The notes below the pieces were generated by a model. That model searched no databases. It was not told where the DNA came from and worked only from the letters and a program-made list of their open reading frames with translations. Below are positions 61,657 through 64,000 of a stretch of DNA of 64,000 nucleotides, piece by piece (position 1 is the stretch's first letter; every line of letters starts with the position of its first letter). A program made the position numbers and the translations under genes. This DNA comes from Eucommia ulmoides (lineage: Eukaryota; Streptophyta; Magnoliopsida; Garryales; Eucommiaceae): NCBI GenBank assembly GCA_016647705.1, contig CM028326.1, positions 1,798,001 to 1,862,000 of the forward strand, in the 5' to 3' direction.

Positions 61657-62014
61657 TGTTGGAATATTTTTTATGGGTTAACATTAATTGAATTAATTAT
61701 TTTACAAAAACGGGTTAATGGATAGTTTATTATTTAAGCGGCCCAAATAATCAATGATCATATTATGATTTGGGCTGTGGCGTCTTTTATGTAGAAACCC
61801 AGTTAAGTGACAAGTGTAGGTTTAGAGTTTCGTTGAAGTCTGTTATGGGAGGGCCCAACATGAAACCCTAGTATATATAACTAGGTTCCCTCCATAGTCT
61901 AAATTAAGGATTTCTTCCCATTGAGAGCCGCCACCACGAAATTTAGATCATAGGGAGGAAGACCTAGTTAGTAATCCGCTGCGACAGATTCAATCTCCTG
62001 CGATGGTTGAGACA
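61657..62014 (+). mobile_element. LTR (probable 3' LTR, copia type)
   Basis: It begins TGTTGGAATATTTTTTATGG directly after the polypurine tract. It contains TATATATAAC about 220 bp in, followed by a leader-like segment, and probably ends ...GAGACA at 62014. No second LTR copy was found in the window, so the 3' boundary is estimated from the TG...CA rule. Confidence 0.55.
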
Positions 62015-63139
62015 GGTACGCTTTCGATTACTGTTTTTCATTGTTATGTCCTATAATCCATGTATGTTTACGATTATTAATTAATTCCGTTTTATTGTGA
62101 TTATGAGAAATAATCAATACTCTTCTCTCTCCCTTATCCTCTCATCCGTTACATTTGCTCTCGCGTCTCCGAGTTTTTCTCTTCATATCACTCTATGTAT
62201 CTCAGTATTATTTTCTCTTGCATGTCGCCACCACCACTATCGAAATCCTTCCATCTCTTTGCACAATGTTCCCTTGATCCCTCCATCCATCTCTATTTTT
62301 ATCACCACCATTATCAAGAAGACTGATCGATGCAAATTAAACTTCTTGAGTTCATCCAGTAATTTTCACCGCAAAATAAGATTGTTTGGTAACTGCCTTT
62401 ATATTTATAATCTGAATTTTTGGGTTCCATGACTTCGCATGTTCAACAACCGTGCATTCGATTTCTTTCCCTTCGAAAAAATTAGGCATATAAAGTGTTA
62501 CCTTAACTTCATAGATGTATGTTATGAGAGTTTTATATAATTTTTTTTAGAAATTTATCTCAAATTTATATAGGCTATAAGGGGTTTATAAATTTTTATA
62601 TGTTTTAGATTAGGAGTCTAAAATTATTGTAATACAAAAAAATTGTTGTTATTTTTATAGCGTATGGAGTCTTGAAAAAAAATTTGGACTTAAGAAAAAA
62701 AATACTATGGCTCATGAGTTGGGTTAAATTTTAATTTCATAATTAAAAAATACTAAATTTTAAGTCTTAATTTTATTTATTTTCTAAATATAAAAATAAA
62801 AATTGGAATTTTTAGAAGTTGTAAACTGAAACATGGGGTGCAATGTGTAATTAATCCATAAAGGCTAAAAAGAGAGAATTGTCTTTACACATAAATGACC
62901 AAATACCCTTACACTAACGGTTCACCGTCAGTTTTGACTAATAGATTTGCAAATTAAGTCAAATTGAACGTAAATTCAATAATAAGAGACTAGATGCGTC
63001 TATCACTAAATAGTGAAGACTAATTAAATATCGACCCCATTTATGATAGGCCAAAAAATCATTATATATATATATATATATATATATTTTCCTTCGGGGG
63101 TCTTAAAAGTTATAAAAAACATCTTTCTAAGGACTACCG
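62015..63139. other. Gene-free stretch
   Basis: A Ser/Leu/Ile-rich open frame at 62097-62432 is low complexity and unsupported. The rest is AT-rich, with an (AT)n tract at about 63064-63088. Confidence 0.45.
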
Positions 63140-63872
63140 TTAGTCCCTAACCAAGCTGGAGGACAAGTTGGCACGAACTTGGTGCATTTTACTATCGAAT
63201 GTGGTGCATGTAGCACAAACGAAGGTGTTGGTATACAGAGGCACCAACTTGGTGCATATTATTAACCGAACTTGGTGCACGCGACGCCAAACGACGCGGT
63301 TGACAAGGAATATGCACAGAGGTTGACTCAAGTTCAAGGCTAAACAAATCTTGGACTGAGGAATAACAAAATGTTGGCATGATGGTGTCAAGTTAGGATA
63401 ACGCGGCATAAAATGCAGACGCACGACTAAGCCAAGGAGTCAACTGTGGGTAGAGTTCCACTGTTGATAACGCCAATTAGTGTTGGGTATTGTGATGGTG
63501 ATCTTATGTGCAATGCTACGATTGGTGCCATGGGTGTTGCATGTCAATGGGTGTAGAGGCAATGAGTGTCAAGATGCGACAACATACGTTGGAGGAACGA
63601 GGCGGCGTTAGACCAAGTTGTTGGGCACGCGTTGGAAAAATAGTGCACTGTTGGGCAATATGGGTGCACATTGGCGACATTGACATATGGTGCGAGGCAA
63701 TCCTATTTCATGGGCAAGGCATGGAACCAACGGAATACCTTGGTGTGGTACCAATGTGCGAAAATTGGTTAAGTGAGGCAGTTTATGGGTTATGTGTTAA
63801 ACATGTTGGGGCAGCTATGGATCTAGGCTAGAAAATTAGCCAACTGCCCTAGACACTTGTCTAGCCACATGT
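63140..63872. other. GC-richer unassigned repeat
   Basis: Recurrent phrases (acttggtgcat at least three times, gttgggca three times) occur in sequence with a higher GC content than the surroundings. Open frames on both strands (plus 63508-63831, minus 63140-63424) show no domains. It is probably a retroelement LTR or spacer. Confidence 0.35.
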
Positions 63873-64000
63873 CACAACCCATCCCGATATCACAATATTC
63901 ATGGGCTGGTGTGACAACAATGCTACTTTTCCAGCAATGACTAACTCGACTTAAAATACCTTACACAAAAAGAATATTAATTACCATAATCAACAAAATA
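63873..64000 (+). mobile_element. Start of a second copy of the CACAACCC element, cut by the window end
   Basis: CACAACCCATCCCGATATCAC followed by GGGCTGGTGTGACAACAATG parallels 58848-58900 (CACAACCCGTCCCGG, then GAGGCTGGCGTGACTACAAC). Only 128 bp are visible. Confidence 0.7.

Noticed and set aside
62097-62432. 111-codon plus-strand frame downstream of the LTR
   Set aside because: Ser/Leu/Ile-rich low complexity without a signal of conservation, in repeat-derived DNA.

Overview
This is nuclear DNA of a flowering plant, most likely a woody or otherwise repeat-rich eudicot. The evidence is split genes with GT-AG introns, G-type lectin S-receptor-like kinases, AT-rich intergenic DNA dense in LINE, copia, hAT, Mutator-like and Harbinger-like elements, and a fragment of plastid DNA. 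I cannot name the species. No tRNA, rRNA or prokaryotic feature was found.

Layout. From 0 to 16 kb there is sparse gene content. At 3.1 kb, on the minus strand, sits a short first exon with the start of an FQR1-type quinone reductase. At 14.5 kb a one-exon EF-hand gene (PBP1/KIC type), also minus, is intact. A plastid rps12 exon with its group II intron end lies at 2.0-2.4 kb, and the rest is relic repeats. From 16.3 to 18.6 kb lies a 5'-truncated LINE with a perfect 23-bp target-site duplication. From 19 to 22 kb are a copia LTR and a Harbinger-like element.

From 22.6 to 52.3 kb is a cluster of four S-domain receptor-like kinase (RLK) genes: RLK-A (plus), then RLK-B, RLK-C and RLK-D (all minus). 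A, B and D can be assembled as seven-exon genes of 823, 838 and 803 residues. Exons 4, 5 and 6 are exactly 211, 238 and 151 bp in all three. RLK-C is a broken, 5'-truncated copy. Between B and C the cluster is split by a 4.8-kb hAT transposon with a decayed transposase, an AT-rich satellite, a 2.46-kb Mutator-like element carrying a 45-bp-period palindrome array, and a bHLH pseudogene. A copia element with both LTRs sits against the broken end of RLK-C.

From 52.3 to 64 kb I see no functional gene. It holds low-complexity AT-rich DNA, arrays of a palindromic motif, the non-coding body and LTR of a degraded retroelement split by a 2.58-kb element of unclear class, and the first bases of a second copy of that element at the right edge.

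The functional content is therefore a receptor-kinase cluster (extracellular lectin-type recognition, membrane span, cytoplasmic Ser/Thr kinase) beside a calcium/auxin-signalling type EF-hand gene. Everything else is mobile or repetitive DNA. Exon coordinates are by-eye splice predictions based on GT-AG signals, phase and family alignment, and no transcript data were available.
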